From: an uncultured Burkholderiales bacterium
Lineage (GTDB): Bacteria; Pseudomonadota; Gammaproteobacteria; Burkholderiales; Burkholderiaceae_C
NCBI GenBank assembly: GCA_903887655.1
Contig: CAISQQ010000024.1
Coordinates: 1-6,825 of the forward strand
Direction: 5' to 3'
Length of the DNA stretch: 6,825 bases
The translations under genes and the position numbers were made by a program. Of the stretch, positions 6,182 through 6,825 are shown one piece after another. Position 1 is the stretch's first letter, and each line of letters opens with the position of its first letter. Under the pieces are notes generated by a model. That model made no database searches. It worked only from the letters and a program-made list of their open reading frames with translations, and was not told where the DNA came from.

Positions 6182-6270
6182 GCCGAGTAGGACAGCCTCT
6201 GCCAACGATGAACCGGTCCTGGTGCGATGAAATCTAGGTGTGCCTCACCGCGAAAAGGGCCCTTGCAGTT

Positions 6271-6462
6271 TTATGGATTCAAGAGCGAACGAAAAGCCGC
6301 TTGGCCTTCGAGTGGGGTCACCTCTTGGCCCGCGATCTTCCAGACGGCACGCTCCAGATCAGCATCTGTGAGCTCGGGCAGTTCGTCGTATTCTTGTGCA
6401 GAGATCGGGTGAGCATCCAATCGGGCCATGTCACTGCCGCTTTGTTGAGGGTTTTGGTCCAT
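6271..6462 (-). CDS. Small antitoxin-like protein (BrnA/DUF4415-like N-terminal motif), no adjacent toxin seen
   Basis: The product has 63 residues. The start at 6462 is supported by a clear AAGGAA at 6468-6473, 5 bases from the ATG. Residues 10-39 (SDMARLDAHPISAQEYDELP followed by ELTDADLERA) match the 'SDxARVDAHxIxxxEYxELPELTDExxxRA' opening that I associate with BrnA/DUF4415-type antitoxins of RelE- or BrnT-like toxins. The tail VWKIAGQEVTPLEGQAAFRSLLNP does not show the ribbon-helix-helix DNA-binding segment expected in full-length BrnA (about 80-100 residues), so it is either a short variant or a truncated form. No toxin-like ORF is present directly upstream or downstream on the minus strand, so if it is an antitoxin it is an orphan. 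That the gene is real is well supported; its function is only inferred. Confidence 0.7.
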   Translation of the reverse strand: MDQNPQQSGSDMARLDAHPISAQEYDELPELTDADLERAVWKIAGQEVTPLEGQAAFRSLLNP

Positions 6463-6550
6463 GTGATTTCCTTTTTTAGAAAAAAATAGTCAATCCGGCT
6501 CGTCTAACAGCAGTCATGGTCGTTCACCGAACGTGGGCGGGTGAAGCGCG

Positions 6551-6574
6551 TTTCAGCTTTTCAGCGTTTCAGAT
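6551..6574. repeat. Three tandem octamers with a TTTCAG core
   Basis: TTTCAGCT, TTTCAGCG and TTTCAGAT follow one another at 6551-6574 with an exact 8-bp period. They lie 89 bp upstream of the small antitoxin-like gene and about 60 bp beyond the DUF2130 stop. They could be iterated protein-binding sites; no regulator is implied by the sequence itself. Confidence 0.5.
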
Positions 6575-6615
6575 GGTCAATTTAGCACAATTTCAAACGC
6601 TTGTTTGCGCGCCAC

Positions 6616-6662
6616 AAAAAAACCCACTGAGGTCACTCCTCGCTCGCCGGTGGCGTGTGGGG
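6616..6662 (-). terminator. Candidate intrinsic terminator after the DUF2130 gene
   Basis: On the minus strand a run of seven T (6622-6616) follows GTGGG, which can pair with CCCAC within the end of the coding sequence (about 6657-6661). Smaller stems (CGCC/GGCG and GAGG/CCTC) lie inside. The stem is imperfect and partly in the coding region, so this is only a plausible terminator. It is sensibly placed, with the stop codon at 6635-6633. Confidence 0.35.
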
Positions 6663-6825
6663 ACTGGCTTCCTTGAGCTCCAAAAACTTGCCCGCCATGG
6701 TGGGGTTGTTTTTGGTGAGTTTTTTGATGGTCACCTCCTGCGCTTTGTCGTTGGCGATTCTCAGATTTTTATCTGTGCTGAGCAAGGCTTCTTTGGTTTT
6801 TTGCAGGTGATCAATTGACTTGTCA
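6633..6825 (-). CDS. DUF2130-family protein, C-terminal end only
   Basis: An open frame enters from the right edge and ends at TGA 6635-6633, giving the last 63 residues. The sequence DKSIDHLQKTKEALL, then STDKNLRIANDKAQEVTIKK, then LTKNNPTMAGKFLELK is the characteristic end of DUF2130 proteins (pattern NLRxANxKAxxxTIKxLTxxNPTMxxKFxEL). It is followed by a short hydrophilic tail rich in Pro, Thr and Glu. Full-length family members are about 400-450 residues with a long coiled coil; their function is not established. A 170-bp gap with a candidate terminator separates it from the antitoxin-like gene, so the two are probably separate transcription units. Confidence 0.85.
   Translation of the reverse strand, partial: DKSIDHLQKTKEALLSTDKNLRIANDKAQEVTIKKLTKNNPTMAGKFLELKEASPHTPPASEE

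Larger units (their letters stand above)
5587..6270. other. 684-bp region without a confident gene
   Basis: The region should contain the promoter of the lipoprotein-porin operon, but I see no clean -35/-10 pair. It holds a GGGGTT/AACCCC stem at 5654-5671, two GACGTC palindromes at 5817-5822 and 5830-5835, and two short plus-strand ORFs in one frame (5912-6010 and 6011-6181). A minus-strand frame at 5695-5943 (82 codons) is Cys/His-containing but matches no family I know and lacks a good ribosome site. The texture suggests decayed coding sequence, but no parent gene is identifiable. Confidence 0.5.

Noticed and set aside
6516..6818. Plus-strand 100-codon frame over the right edge
   Set aside because: It is antisense to the DUF2130 C-terminus, which is clearly recognisable on the minus strand.

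Overview
The window looks like a chromosomal segment of a betaproteobacterium, most likely Burkholderiales (Comamonadaceae-like). This is inferred from a moderately high GC content, heavy use of TTG for leucine, a TorF-type porin, a COQ7-family diiron hydroxylase and a DUF2130 protein. I could not test the taxonomy by search. No rRNA, tRNA, CRISPR array or intact mobile element is visible.

Left block (1-2200, minus strand): a two-gene ABC operon. A LolD/YbbA-like ATPase (1538-2200) is followed, with a 4-base ATGA overlap, by an FtsX/MacB-type permease that runs off the left edge (1-1541). The permease reads open for 513 codons with no stop. Its first FtsX module and the start of its second are visible, as in the roughly 800-residue YbbP-type permeases. 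A perfect 13-bp inverted repeat (2221-2280) flanks a candidate -10 box upstream of the operon.

Middle block (2281-3390, plus strand): a 23-codon ORF for a strongly amphipathic peptide (2477-2548), a GCCGTT hexanucleotide run (2571-2600), and a COQ7-family diiron hydroxylase gene (2635-3189). Right after the hydroxylase stop, in the same frame, lies the 3' end of an ABC-exporter ATPase gene with its H-loop histidine lost (about 3208-3390). It is a gene remnant.

Second minus-strand block (3460-5586): an SGNH/GDSL-like lipoprotein gene followed 36 bp downstream by a TorF-family outer-membrane porin gene. They are probably co-transcribed and together would form a cell-envelope module of unknown substrate. 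The lipoprotein probably starts at a TTG with a well-placed GGAG, not at the upstream GTG.

Right block (5587-6825): about 680 bp with no confident gene but two short ORFs in one frame. It is followed by a 63-aa antitoxin-like minus-strand gene (6271-6462) with a clear Shine-Dalgarno, an intergenic region with three tandem TTTCAG octamers, and the 3' end of a DUF2130-family gene entering from the right edge (6633-6825).
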